Source: Opitutaceae bacterium (GTDB taxonomy: Bacteria > Verrucomicrobiota > Verrucomicrobiia > Opitutales > Opitutaceae). Taken from it: a stretch of DNA of 32,974 nucleotides. The translations under genes were made by a program, and so were the position numbers. Below, in pieces: positions 17,159-25,806 of this stretch. Numbering within the stretch: the first letter of the stretch is position 1; every line of letters begins with the position of its first letter. The notes under the pieces are model-generated. The model was not told the origin of the DNA. It saw nothing but the letters and a program-made list of their open reading frames with translations, and searched no databases. The stretch lies in NCBI GenBank assembly GCA_014879845.1, contig JACSRI010000179.1:1-32974 (forward strand). Direction: 5' to 3'.

Positions 17159-17929
17159 TCAGATCGCCGGCATCACGTTGCCGCCGCACACCGGCACGTA
17201 CGCCCCGGTGATGAAACTCGCGAGATCGCTGGCGAGGAAGGCCACGACGTGCGCGATCTCCTGGTCGGTGCCGCGGCGCGCGAGCGGGACGGATGCCTCG
17301 TAGCCGGCGTTGTGCTCGGTGCCCTGGGCCCGGTCCCGCTCGCTGATCGTCCAACCCGGTGCCACCTGGTTGACCGTGATCTGGTGCCGGCCGACTTCGC
17401 GCGCGAGCACGCGCAATACGCCGTCCATGCCGCGCTTGGCCGCCGCGTAGGCGGACTGCGTGGGGGCACACTGCATGGCGCACTCGGTGTTGATCCCGAT
17501 GTAGCGCCCTCGACCACGCGCGGCCATCGCGGGGATGAAGGCCTTGGCGAGGTGGACGTTGTGCATGACGCAGGAGCGGAACTGATCCTCGTAGTCAGCC
17601 AAGTCCTCCTCGAGCACGGTCGACCACGGGTGCACCTGCGACACGGCGCAGGCGACCACGATGTCGGGCGCGCCGATCGCGGCGGTGATGGCGTCGCGCA
17701 TCGCGAGCACGCTGGCGAAGTCCGCCACGTCGGCCTGCACCGCGCACGCGCGCGCGCCCAGGGTTTCGATCTCGGCCTTGAGGTCATCCGCCTTGGCCCG
17801 GCTCGAGTGAAAATGCAGCGCCAGGTCGGCGCCACAGCCGGCAAGCGTGCGCGCCATGACCCGGCCGAGCTGGCCGGTCGCGCCGGTGATGAGCGCAACG
17901 CGCCCCCGAAGGTCGATGGAGAGACTCAT
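17159..17929 (-). CDS. SDR-family oxidoreductase with altered active site
   Basis: A 256-residue Rossmann-fold short-chain dehydrogenase/reductase. The cofactor loop TGATGQLG (15-22) and the Tyr161-xxx-Lys165 pair (SAYAAAKRG) are intact, as is the C-terminal FITGAYVPVCGG typical of FabG-like members. Two classical features differ. The NNAG strand reads VACAV (about 92-96), and the catalytic Ser, 13 residues before the Tyr, is Thr148 (INTECAM). The enzyme may still be active because Thr can replace Ser in some SDRs. HSSRAK after the second strand suggests NADP(H) preference, which is inference. It lies 80 bp downstream of gpsA on the same strand and may share its transcript. The frame is open upstream but starts at ATG 17929 by homology. 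Substrate unknown. Confidence 0.85.
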   Translation of the reverse strand: MSLSIDLRGRVALITGATGQLGRVMARTLAGCGADLALHFHSSRAKADDLKAEIETLGARACAVQADVADFASVLAMRDAITAAIGAPDIVVACAVSQVHPWSTVLEEDLADYEDQFRSCVMHNVHLAKAFIPAMAARGRGRYIGINTECAMQCAPTQSAYAAAKRGMDGVLRVLAREVGRHQITVNQVAPGWTISERDRAQGTEHNAGYEASVPLARRGTDQEIAHVVAFLASDLASFITGAYVPVCGGNVMPAI

Positions 17930-18009
17930 GCCCGCGAGCGTGCGTCCTGACCGCGCTGCGGCCAGCCCGGACTCAGGCGAATCGTAGCACGCCGCCACCC
18001 GCAGCCGTG

Positions 18010-19011
18010 CTACCGGCGCGTCTCGGGCTTGGCGTCGCGCAACATCAGGTCTCGGATCGCCACGCGCGGGTCCTTGTCCTCGTAAAGCACCGCGTGCACC
18101 TCGTCGACGATCGGCGTATCCACGCCGGCCCGTCGCGCGAGCTGGTAAGCGCTGCTCGCGGTCTTCACGCCCTCGGCCACGACCATGCCCATCTCGCGCT
18201 GGATCTCGGCGAGCTTGCGCCCCTTGCCGAGTTCCTCGCCGACGTGCCGGTTTCGGCTGTGCCGGCTCGTGCACGTCACGATCAGGTCGCCAATGCCGCT
18301 GAGCCCGGAAAATGTCTCCGCACGACCGCCGAGCGCCTCGCCCAAGCGGGCCATCTCGACGATGCCGCGGGTCATGAGCGCGGCCTTCGTGTTGTCGCCC
18401 ATGCCCATGCCGTCGAGGATGCCGGCGGCGAGCGCGAGGACGTTTTTGAGCGAGCCGCCCAGTTCCGCGCCGACCACATCGTCCGACGTGTAGATGCGCA
18501 GATACTGGTTCATGAACGCCTGCTGCACGGATCGCGCCGCGGCGGCGTCGCGCGAGGCGGTCATCACCACGGTCGGGATCTTGCGCGAGACCTCTTCCGC
18601 GTGGCTCGGGCCTGAGAGGATGGCATAGCGCACGTCCCCCAACACCTCGGCCACGATCTCGCTCATGCGCTTGCACGAGTCGACCTCGATGCCCTTGGCC
18701 ACGTTCACGTAGATGAGCCCGGCGGGGCGCGCGACGGCGCGCAGGCGCTCCAGCGTGCCGCGCATGAACTGGCTCGGTGCGGCCAGCACCACGATTTCCA
18801 CGCCGGCGCACGCACGCGCGAGGTCGTGCTCGAGCTTGAGCGCGACGGGCAGTTCCACGCCCTTGAGGAACTTCTCGTTGCGGCGCGTCCGCCGCATCTC
18901 CTCGATGTAGTCCGGGAACGGGCCCCAGAGGGTCACCTCATGGCCGTTGTCGACGAGCACCATCGCGAGCGTGGTGCCCCAGCCTCCGTCGCTGAGCACG
19001 CTGATCTTCAT
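18010..19011 (-). CDS. gpsA: Glycerol-3-phosphate dehydrogenase [NAD(P)+] GpsA
   Basis: A 333-residue enzyme that reduces dihydroxyacetone phosphate to sn-glycerol-3-phosphate, the phospholipid backbone. Together with plsX in this window it supplies the first steps of membrane lipid synthesis. Signatures include VAKGIE (104-109), LSGPSHAEEV (132-141), the catalytic Lys189 in GGSLKNVLALAAG, and MGDNTKAALMTRG from 204. The N-terminal dinucleotide loop reads SDGGWG (7-12) instead of the usual GxGxxG, with Ser in place of the first Gly. The rest of the protein and its length are normal, so I expect a working enzyme. It is upstream of the SDR gene and divergent from a small secreted protein. Confidence 0.93.
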   Translation of the reverse strand: MKISVLSDGGWGTTLAMVLVDNGHEVTLWGPFPDYIEEMRRTRRNEKFLKGVELPVALKLEHDLARACAGVEIVVLAAPSQFMRGTLERLRAVARPAGLIYVNVAKGIEVDSCKRMSEIVAEVLGDVRYAILSGPSHAEEVSRKIPTVVMTASRDAAAARSVQQAFMNQYLRIYTSDDVVGAELGGSLKNVLALAAGILDGMGMGDNTKAALMTRGIVEMARLGEALGGRAETFSGLSGIGDLIVTCTSRHSRNRHVGEELGKGRKLAEIQREMGMVVAEGVKTASSAYQLARRAGVDTPIVDEVHAVLYEDKDPRVAIRDLMLRDAKPETRR

Positions 19012-19163
19012 GCGGGAAAGGCGCCTGGGATGAGGGTTGGAGGGACGGGCATGCCGGTGACACTACCGGAGCGTTCGGGCGCAGGGAAACCGGAATCTGC
19101 GCACGACGTCTGCCGCCCGACTCGATTCTTGCCCGCGAGAGGGCCCGGCCCATCGTGCCGTCC

Positions 19164-19646
19164 ATGCCGCGCCGCCACCTCTCGCCGCTCGCCGCCCTGC
19201 TGGCCCTCGCGCTCGCGGCCGCGCCGGCGCGTGCCGACGACGCCTCCCTGCCGGCATCCGTCGCGGTGCCGGAGATGAAGACCTCGATCTACGTGGGCAG
19301 CGTCACCTTGCGCACCACGGCGTTTGCCCGCGCCGGCGATCTCTGGTCGGCGACCTACGAGGCCAAGGTCTTTCCCTGGGCCTTCTGGAGTGAGCACGGC
19401 GCCATCACCATCACCCTGCCCGAGGCCGACCTCGTGCGCCTCGGACAGGGTGAGACAGTCAACTTCACCGGAGACGCGACCAACCACAAGGGCAAGCCCC
19501 GCGAGGTGACCGGCCGCGCCGTCCCCGCCGACCCGACCACCGGCCGCATCAAGGTACGCATCCGCGTCGACGGCGTGGAGCTGGTCTTCAACGGTGACTA
19601 TACCATCGGTCCCCCGGCCGATGCCGCCGCGGCGAACCGGCGTTGA
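19164..19646 (+). CDS. Small secreted beta-rich protein, 160 aa
   Basis: A 160-residue protein with a clear signal peptide (MPRRHLSPLAALLALALAAA, cleavage after ARA) and a mature domain of about 135 residues. The mature part is beta-rich: KTSIYVGSVTLRTTAF, then SATYEAKVFPWAFW, GAITITLPEADLVRL, and a last pair IKVRIRVDGVELVF and NGDYTIGPP. It has no Cys and no lipobox, so it is probably a soluble periplasmic protein. A GTG at 19155 adds three residues; the ATG at 19164 gives the cleaner signal peptide. It is divergent from gpsA and convergent with the response regulator gene (79 bp). No family recognised. Confidence 0.75.
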   Translation: MPRRHLSPLAALLALALAAAPARADDASLPASVAVPEMKTSIYVGSVTLRTTAFARAGDLWSATYEAKVFPWAFWSEHGAITITLPEADLVRLGQGETVNFTGDATNHKGKPREVTGRAVPADPTTGRIKVRIRVDGVELVFNGDYTIGPPADAAAANRR

Positions 19647-19725
19647 CTCCGCCGACCAAGGCCGCACGCCCGCGCCGCACGGACCGACGCCCGCGTGGAC
19701 CCGTCGGCCTGTCACCGGCAGGCGA

Positions 19726-20355
19726 CTACAACTCGATGATCCCACGCTGCGCCGCGGCCGTGACGGCCTCGGTGCGCGCGGAGACGTGGAGCTTGCTCAG
19801 GATGTTTTTCATGTGGTCCTTCACCGTGTTCTCCGAGATCGAGAGTTCACGGGCGATTTCCTTGTTCGCACGCCCCCGGGCGATCAGGCGCAGCACTTCG
19901 ATCTCGCGGGTCGAGAGCGGCTCGTAGGTCTTGCGCATGGCGAGCCGGCTCGCGACGTCGCGCGGTATCCATCGCTCGCCCGCCGCGACGGCGCGGATCG
20001 CCGGGATCAGGCCCTCGCCGGTCGAGCTCTTGAGCACGTAGCCCATGGCGCCGGCCTCGAGGGCACGGTGGATGTCCTCGTCGCCGCTGTAGGCGGTGAG
20101 CACGAGAATGCGAGCGTCGGGATGGCTGCGGCGTATGGTCTCGATCGCCTCGTTGCCCCCGAGCACGGGCATGCGCAGGTCGAGGAGGGCGACGTCCGGC
20201 CGGTGGCGCTCGAAATACTCCACTGCCTGCGCGCCGTCGGCCGCCTGCGCGACAACCGCCATGTCCGGCTCGCAATCGATGACCGCGGCCAGCCCGCTGC
20301 GCACGATGAAGTGATCGTCCGCGACGAGGATGCGGATCTTGGCGTCGGCACTCAT
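19726..20355 (-). CDS. NarL/LuxR-type response regulator
   Basis: A 209-residue transcription factor. The receiver domain (about 7-122) has the acidic pair Asp13-Asp14, phospho-acceptor Asp59 in [11 protein letters not shown], Thr87 and Lys109. The C-terminal LuxR helix-turn-helix (about 144-205) carries [20 protein letters not shown] followed by [18 protein letters not shown]. Its ATG overlaps the stop of the sensor kinase gene by 4 bp (ATGA), so the two form a translationally coupled pair. The locus is divergent from the TonB receptor/GH30 genes, which are its most likely targets; this is inference from position. No shared operator has been shown. Confidence 0.93.
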   Translation of the reverse strand: MSADAKIRILVADDHFIVRSGLAAVIDCEPDMAVVAQAADGAQAVEYFERHRPDVALLDLRMPVLGGNEAIETIRRSHPDARILVLTAYSGDEDIHRALEAGAMGYVLKSSTGEGLIPAIRAVAAGERWIPRDVASRLAMRKTYEPLSTREIEVLRLIARGRANKEIARELSISENTVKDHMKNILSKLHVSARTEAVTAAAQRGIIEL

Positions 20356-22592
20356 GGGTTGACCGTGTCCGCCTGTCCAGCCTGCGGCGCCGGACCACAG
20401 GCCGCTTCGAGCGGAATCTCCAGTGCCACGCGCGTGCCGCGTGACGGCGAGCCCTCCACGCGCACGACGCCTCCCATGCGTCTCGCCCGCTCGGTCATGC
20501 CGACGAGCCCGAAGTGGCTCTCGCCGTGCTCGACGGCACGCGCGTGATCGATGCCCACACCGTTGTCCTCGATGCGCAGCACCAGGCGGTGCGGCTCGCA
20601 GGTCAGCTCGATCGCGATGTGGGTGGCGCGGGCGTGCTTCGCGACGTTGGTCAGGGCCTCCTGCCCGATGCGAAGGACGTTCTCCTCCACGACCTCGGGC
20701 AGGCCGCGCATGTCGCCGTCGACCCTGAACTCGAGCGTGATCCCCGTGCCGTCGACCAGTTGCTCCGCGCTGCGCCGCAGCGCCCGCGCGAGGTCGAACT
20801 GCTCGAGCTCGCGCGAGCGCAGGTCCCAAATGGAGTGGCGCAACTCGATCTGGCTCTGCTGCAGCCAGCTGCGCGCGAGCTGCAGGTGATAGCTCGATTT
20901 CTCCGGTGTGCGCTCGAAGAGCTTGGCCGCGGTGTCGAGATGCAGCGCGATGCCCGCGAGTGTTTGCTCTAGGGTATCGTGCAAGTCCCGCGCGAGACGT
21001 GTGCGCTCGGCCAGCACGGCCTTGAACTGCACCTCGGCCGTCCGGCGCGCGGTCATCTCCACCTGCAGTTGGGCGGAGCGCTCGATGACCTTCTGCTCAA
21101 GGGTGTCGTGCGCCTCCTGCAACTCGCGCTGGGCCTGCTCGCGCTCGCGCACGACGACGCGCAAGGCGGCGTTCTTGCGCGACACGGTGAGCGACCACGA
21201 GGCGACGAGGACGAGGACGGCACTCAGCAGTCCCACGCCCGCGAGGAGCCGCTGCGGCGTCCACCAACTCGGCCGCTCGTGCACCCGCATGCCTCCGGGT
21301 GATGGCAGCAGCAGCGTGAGCGCCTGCAGCCGGCCCATGGTATCGACCTTGGAGACACAAACGCCGTCGACATCGACCACGCTGCCCAGCGGCACGGCGT
21401 CGAAGGCCGCGTCGTCGGCATCGGTCACATGCTCATACTCCACGGTGAAGGCCATCTCTTCGCCCTGCATGAACCACGTCGTCGCGCGGGTCGCGGCGGT
21501 CGCGCCCACCCGCGCCAGCGGTCGCGTCGTGCGATCGAGGATGCGCCCGCGCACCGTGATGAGCTCGGCATGGTGCCAGCCGACTCTCACCTCGGCAAAG
21601 GGAACGGCCCGCGCCGCCGCGGGCGTCATCGTCACCCCGGTCAACCGCAGGGTCGCGTCGCGCAGGAGCGGAAGGTGATTCTCGAACTCCAGGAAACCCA
21701 CCGCCTCCACCTCGCTGCCCGGCGGCACCGGCTCGGCCGACGCCGTGTGGACACGCAGGCCGCCGGTGGCGTCCTGGACAAACACCGACTCGCCCGCGCG
21801 CTGCAGCGTCACGACGCCGCGCACGTGCATGCGGCCCATCGCCTCGCCCGCGCGCCGGTATTGGGCGACGCGGTTGAGCGCGATCGCCGGCTGCGCGAAC
21901 GGGTCCTCCTGTTCCGGGGCGATCACGAGAAAGTCCTCGGTGCGCGGCACATACACCGCGACCGACGTGAGGTGCCGCAGCGCCGCGTTGTAGTGCGTCG
22001 CGGCCGTGCCGCGCACACGCACGCGTGCCGCCACGAGCCCGGCGGGCAGGTCACCGCCCGCACCCGAGGGCGCGAACACCTCGAGCCGGTATCCGCCAAC
22101 GGCGAGGTCCAGGCGCAACCGGCCATCCTCGATGCGCGCCGTGCGCACGACGCCGGAAGTCTCCACGCGGACGCCGTCCTCGATGCCCGCCATGAGATTC
22201 TCGATCGAGACCACGCGCGCCTCGGGCAGCGGTGACTCGCCAGTCTTTGTCCAGCGCGGCGCGCTGATGATCGGCGCGAACGCACCGGGATGGCTCACGC
22301 CCTCGACGGTCACGACCTCGCCCGGGCGCGGCTGGGGGCGGCCGAGGTTTTCCACGAAAACTCCGCCGGTCTCGTCCTGGAGGAAGAACTGTCCGGTCCA
22401 GTCCGGCTCGGCCGCAGTCACCACGCCGCTCAGGCGCACGGGCAGCCGCAAGCCTGCTTGTTCGGCCGTTAGAGACAACACAGCGGCGGCGGAATCGAGC
22501 GGCGCCCGTGCCGGCTCCTCCGCGCGCGCCGGGCCCAGCGAAGCGGCCAGGCTGATCGCCGCGATGCACAGAAATCTCCCTGCGAGAGTCAT
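20352..22592 (-). CDS. Sensor histidine kinase with OB-fold-repeat periplasmic domain
   Basis: A 746-residue membrane kinase. Residues 1-24 are a signal peptide (ending GPARAEE). About 30-440 is periplasmic and consists of about four OB-fold-like repeats, each with a pattern like [20 protein letters not shown] followed by DETGGVFVE, or [21 protein letters not shown] membrane helix spans 449-470, followed by a long coiled coil. The NarL-class HisKA_3 domain follows, with His538 in [14 protein letters not shown]. The ATPase domain has an intact N-box (Asn649, [13 protein letters not shown]), G1 (EDNGVGI, Asp676) and GLVGMTERA. The frame is open upstream to 22715, but the ATG at 22592 places the signal peptide. 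It is the cognate partner of the regulator that follows. The ligand is unknown; the neighbouring TonB receptor and glycosidase suggest a carbohydrate. Confidence 0.92.
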   Translation of the reverse strand: MTLAGRFLCIAAISLAASLGPARAEEPARAPLDSAAAVLSLTAEQAGLRLPVRLSGVVTAAEPDWTGQFFLQDETGGVFVENLGRPQPRPGEVVTVEGVSHPGAFAPIISAPRWTKTGESPLPEARVVSIENLMAGIEDGVRVETSGVVRTARIEDGRLRLDLAVGGYRLEVFAPSGAGGDLPAGLVAARVRVRGTAATHYNAALRHLTSVAVYVPRTEDFLVIAPEQEDPFAQPAIALNRVAQYRRAGEAMGRMHVRGVVTLQRAGESVFVQDATGGLRVHTASAEPVPPGSEVEAVGFLEFENHLPLLRDATLRLTGVTMTPAAARAVPFAEVRVGWHHAELITVRGRILDRTTRPLARVGATAATRATTWFMQGEEMAFTVEYEHVTDADDAAFDAVPLGSVVDVDGVCVSKVDTMGRLQALTLLLPSPGGMRVHERPSWWTPQRLLAGVGLLSAVLVLVASWSLTVSRKNAALRVVVREREQAQRELQEAHDTLEQKVIERSAQLQVEMTARRTAEVQFKAVLAERTRLARDLHDTLEQTLAGIALHLDTAAKLFERTPEKSSYHLQLARSWLQQSQIELRHSIWDLRSRELEQFDLARALRRSAEQLVDGTGITLEFRVDGDMRGLPEVVEENVLRIGQEALTNVAKHARATHIAIELTCEPHRLVLRIEDNGVGIDHARAVEHGESHFGLVGMTERARRMGGVVRVEGSPSRGTRVALEIPLEAACGPAPQAGQADTVNP

Positions 22593-22661
22593 GGGGTCGG
22601 TTCCGGGCTGCCGGTGGCCCCATTTCGCCCGATACCTCGCCTGTTTCCAAGTCCCGTCTGA

Positions 22662-22675
22662 CCACCCGAAAGTGG
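22662..22675. promoter_or_regulatory. Candidate operator in HK/TonB-receptor divergent region
   Basis: CCAC (22662-22665), six bases CCGAAA, GTGG (22672-22675) form a short inverted repeat inside ACCACCCGAAAGTGGGAT. It lies in the 224-bp gap between the sensor kinase and the TonB receptor, where a NarL-type regulator could bind. Evidence is only position and symmetry. Confidence 0.25.
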
Positions 22676-22816
22676 GATGTGTCGGCGCACGCGGCCTGTT
22701 ATCCTCGGGCACCATCGGCGCGGGACCCCATCCGTCACCCGCCCGACCGACTCACGGCGCGCCCAGCGCCGTTGCTCCACCAAAACCCTCCCATCGCCGA
22801 CACCACCCGATTGGCT

Positions 22817-25783
22817 ATGCACAAGAAAACACAGACCGCGCGTCCCGCCCACCTCGTGGCGATCGCGCTCGCCGCCAGCCTCTGGCCCCTGACCGCCCTC
22901 GCCCAGCAGACCCCCGCCCCGGCCGCCGAAGCGACTGCGGGCCGTGAGTCCGTCGAGGACGATATGATCGAACTCTCGCCCTTCACCGTCACCACCGATC
23001 GCGACCAGGGCTACAAGGCGACCAACTCCATCTCCGGCACGCGACTCAACACCGCGATCAAGGACCTCCCCATGCCGATCGAAGTGATCACGGAGGAGTT
23101 CATCCGTGACACCGGATCGACCAACCTGCGCGAGTCGCTGCGCTACAGCTCGGGCATCCTCCTGCAGACGCAGAATGACTACGGCGCGCCCGGCGGCAGC
23201 TTCTCCGTCACTCCGGGCAAGATCAACAACCCCGAGGGCATGACCGCCAGCGCCACGCGGACCAACATGAAGATCCGCGGCTTCCAGACCGAGTCGGTCC
23301 TGCGCGACGGCTTCCGCCGCCAGAACGCCACCGACGCCGTGAACATCGCGCGCGTCGAGGTGGCCCGCGGTCCCGCCTCGCTCCTCTACGGCGTGGGCAA
23401 TTTCGGCGGCGTCGTGAACTACCTCACGAAGATGCCGACGGACCAGCCCTACAACGCGGTCTCCTTCGCCTACGGCAGCGAGAACTTCATGCGCGCCACG
23501 ATCGACTCGAGCGGCCCGCTTACCCAGGACGGCTCGCTCGGCTATCGCCTGACCGGCGCGTGGCAGGACACCGAGTCCTACACTGACTTCAACACCGAGG
23601 ACCACACCTTCATCTCGCCCGTCATCGTTTGGAAGCCGGCCAAAGGCACCGAGGTGCTGCTCGACCTCGAGTACGGCCAGCAAACGCAGGAGGGCATCAG
23701 CTGGCAGAATCTTCGCGCCGCCGTCTCCGGCTACGTGAATGATTCCGCCGGATACAACGGCGACTTCCTCGACATCCCGGGCAAGGATGAGCGCGTCTTC
23801 CGCTGGAGCGGGCCCGACACCTACCGCGACAGCACCGCGACGAACATCGAGTTCAAGATCACGCAGCGTCTCGCGGAAAACCTGCACCTCATGGCCGGCG
23901 TCAACCGCGGCACGTTCGACTTCGACCAGCTCGACAACCTCGCCGCGCTGCAGCGCGTGAACGAGGGCAGCAATGTCCCGGCCTGGGCCGTCGCTCCGAT
24001 CGAATACCGGGGCATCGACTCCTCCCAGTCCGGCGTGCCCGCCGGCCCGCAACCCTCGACCATAGCCTACCAGTGGGAGATGCGCGAGCAGGAGAACGTC
24101 CACGACCAGGCGCGCGTGGAACTCAACTACAGCTTCAAGCTCTTCCAGGATGGCTCGAAGTGGCTGCGCATGGACAACTCGTTGCTCGCCGGCTTCAGCT
24201 ACACCAAGGACGAACTCGAGGACCACACCGACCAGACGCCCGGCGACGTGGCCAACTACCACAGCCCGGCGGACTACTCCTACATCCGCCACGGCTCGCA
24301 GGGCGACGGCTCCGCCGACCACGCGCTCGTCGAGTGGAGCAACCACACCACCGAAGTCTCCAATCCCGCCGCCTACCTCGTCTACCAGGGCAAGTTGCTC
24401 GACGACCGCCTGACCCTCATCGCCGGCGCGCGCCGCGACCGCAGCTGGAACAACGAGTGGATCTACAACCCCGAGTTCAACTCCGACGGCACCCGGCGTG
24501 GCGACACCGCGCCGCGCACGACCCGGGGCGAGACGAGCGAAGACACGACCTACCAGTTCGGCGCCAACTTCCAGATCACACGCGAGGTATCCGCCTACGT
24601 GATGCGCTCCGAGGGCATCCAGCCCAACTACCAGGGCAAGCTCGACCTCCACGGCAACCCGCTGCAGGCCGCGCTCGCCAAGAACATCGAGGCCGGGCTG
24701 AAGGTCGACCTCTTCAACGGCAAGGTCTCCGGCACGATCAGCGCCTTCGAGATCACCCGCGAACGCACCCAGATCGGCAGCTCCAGCCTCGTCTGGTTCG
24801 CCCCGGTCGTCTCGGGCGACCTGCATTTCGATCCGGACCGCGACATCGTCTACAACGTCAACGACCTCAACCCGGCCACCAACGACTGGAACGCTGCGGT
24901 CGTCGCCTCCACCCCGCAGTGGGATGCCGCCGTCGCCGCCGGCACGGTCTACCAGGCGACGAACTCCGCCGGGGCGACGAACTGGTACGCCAACGCCTCC
25001 ACGCCGACGGGCGCCGCGTTCATGGACGCCGTCTTCGCCAACGTGCGCGCGCTCAACCAATACGGCTGGTGGGGCTGGATCTACTCGGGCGCCGACCCGG
25101 GTTCGCTGCCCTTCGACAACCTCGTGAACAACGCCACCATGGATGACAACGGCGCCCAGCGCTCCGTCGCCACCGGCAGCGACCAGTCCAAGGGCTGGGA
25201 CACCCAGCTCCTCGTCTCGCCCACGGAGAACCTGCAGCTGGTCCTCTCCTGGTCGCACATCGAGAAGAAGGTGCTCAACGCCCAGGAATGGCCCCGGTAT
25301 CCGTACCCCGAGGACCGCTGGGCGATCTGGTACGCGCCCATCTCCTGGTCGGCCACGGCCGGCCGCCCGCTCGAGGAAGTCTACACGGATCCGAACGACA
25401 CATCGACGTTCATCGCCTTCGGCACCGGCCTGCCCATGGACGACACGCCCGAGGATCAGGGCTCGTTCTGGCTCAACTACCAGTTCGGCAAGGAATCCGC
25501 CCTCAAGGGCCTCTCGCTCGGGCTCGGCGGCTTTTACGAGGGCGAGCGCGTGGTCTACCCGTCCTACGGCCAGAATGCCCTCGATAACGACGGCAACGTG
25601 ATCACCAAGATCACGCCCAGCCGCACCCAGCTCAACGCCATGGCGCGCTACGCCTTCCGGTTCGGCGACCGCGACGCGAGCATCCAGCTCAACGTCGACA
25701 ACGTCACCAACGACACCGACCTCTACGGCTTCATCTACGCCGCACCGCGTCGCTGGCAGCTGACCTTCGAGACCACGTTCTGA
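22817..25783 (+). CDS. TonB-dependent outer-membrane receptor
   Basis: A 988-residue outer-membrane transporter. Residues 1-29 are a signal peptide (ending TALA). A short linker contains MIELSPFTVTTDRDQGY (50-66), which is the typical verrucomicrobial start of the plug and a possible TonB box. The plug covers about 70-207, with VEVARGPASLLYGVGNFGG around 180-198. The rest is a beta-barrel with aromatic-rich strands, ending in LTFETTF with the C-terminal Phe expected for outer-membrane barrels. The frame is open upstream to 22679, but the ATG at 22817 gives the signal peptide. The receptor probably imports a substrate too large for porins. The GH30 gene 23 bp downstream and the GPH transporter beyond it point to a saccharide, though a siderophore cannot be excluded by sequence alone. 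Confidence 0.93.
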   Translation: MHKKTQTARPAHLVAIALAASLWPLTALAQQTPAPAAEATAGRESVEDDMIELSPFTVTTDRDQGYKATNSISGTRLNTAIKDLPMPIEVITEEFIRDTGSTNLRESLRYSSGILLQTQNDYGAPGGSFSVTPGKINNPEGMTASATRTNMKIRGFQTESVLRDGFRRQNATDAVNIARVEVARGPASLLYGVGNFGGVVNYLTKMPTDQPYNAVSFAYGSENFMRATIDSSGPLTQDGSLGYRLTGAWQDTESYTDFNTEDHTFISPVIVWKPAKGTEVLLDLEYGQQTQEGISWQNLRAAVSGYVNDSAGYNGDFLDIPGKDERVFRWSGPDTYRDSTATNIEFKITQRLAENLHLMAGVNRGTFDFDQLDNLAALQRVNEGSNVPAWAVAPIEYRGIDSSQSGVPAGPQPSTIAYQWEMREQENVHDQARVELNYSFKLFQDGSKWLRMDNSLLAGFSYTKDELEDHTDQTPGDVANYHSPADYSYIRHGSQGDGSADHALVEWSNHTTEVSNPAAYLVYQGKLLDDRLTLIAGARRDRSWNNEWIYNPEFNSDGTRRGDTAPRTTRGETSEDTTYQFGANFQITREVSAYVMRSEGIQPNYQGKLDLHGNPLQAALAKNIEAGLKVDLFNGKVSGTISAFEITRERTQIGSSSLVWFAPVVSGDLHFDPDRDIVYNVNDLNPATNDWNAAVVASTPQWDAAVAAGTVYQATNSAGATNWYANASTPTGAAFMDAVFANVRALNQYGWWGWIYSGADPGSLPFDNLVNNATMDDNGAQRSVATGSDQSKGWDTQLLVSPTENLQLVLSWSHIEKKVLNAQEWPRYPYPEDRWAIWYAPISWSATAGRPLEEVYTDPNDTSTFIAFGTGLPMDDTPEDQGSFWLNYQFGKESALKGLSLGLGGFYEGERVVYPSYGQNALDNDGNVITKITPSRTQLNAMARYAFRFGDRDASIQLNVDNVTNDTDLYGFIYAAPRRWQLTFETTF

Positions 25784-25806
25784 CTCGTGCCCGACGCCGT
25801 ATTCTC

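Noticed and set aside
22589-25258. 889-codon minus-strand frame opposite the TonB receptor
   Set aside because: It is a shadow of the receptor; the sense frame has signal peptide, plug and C-terminal Phe.
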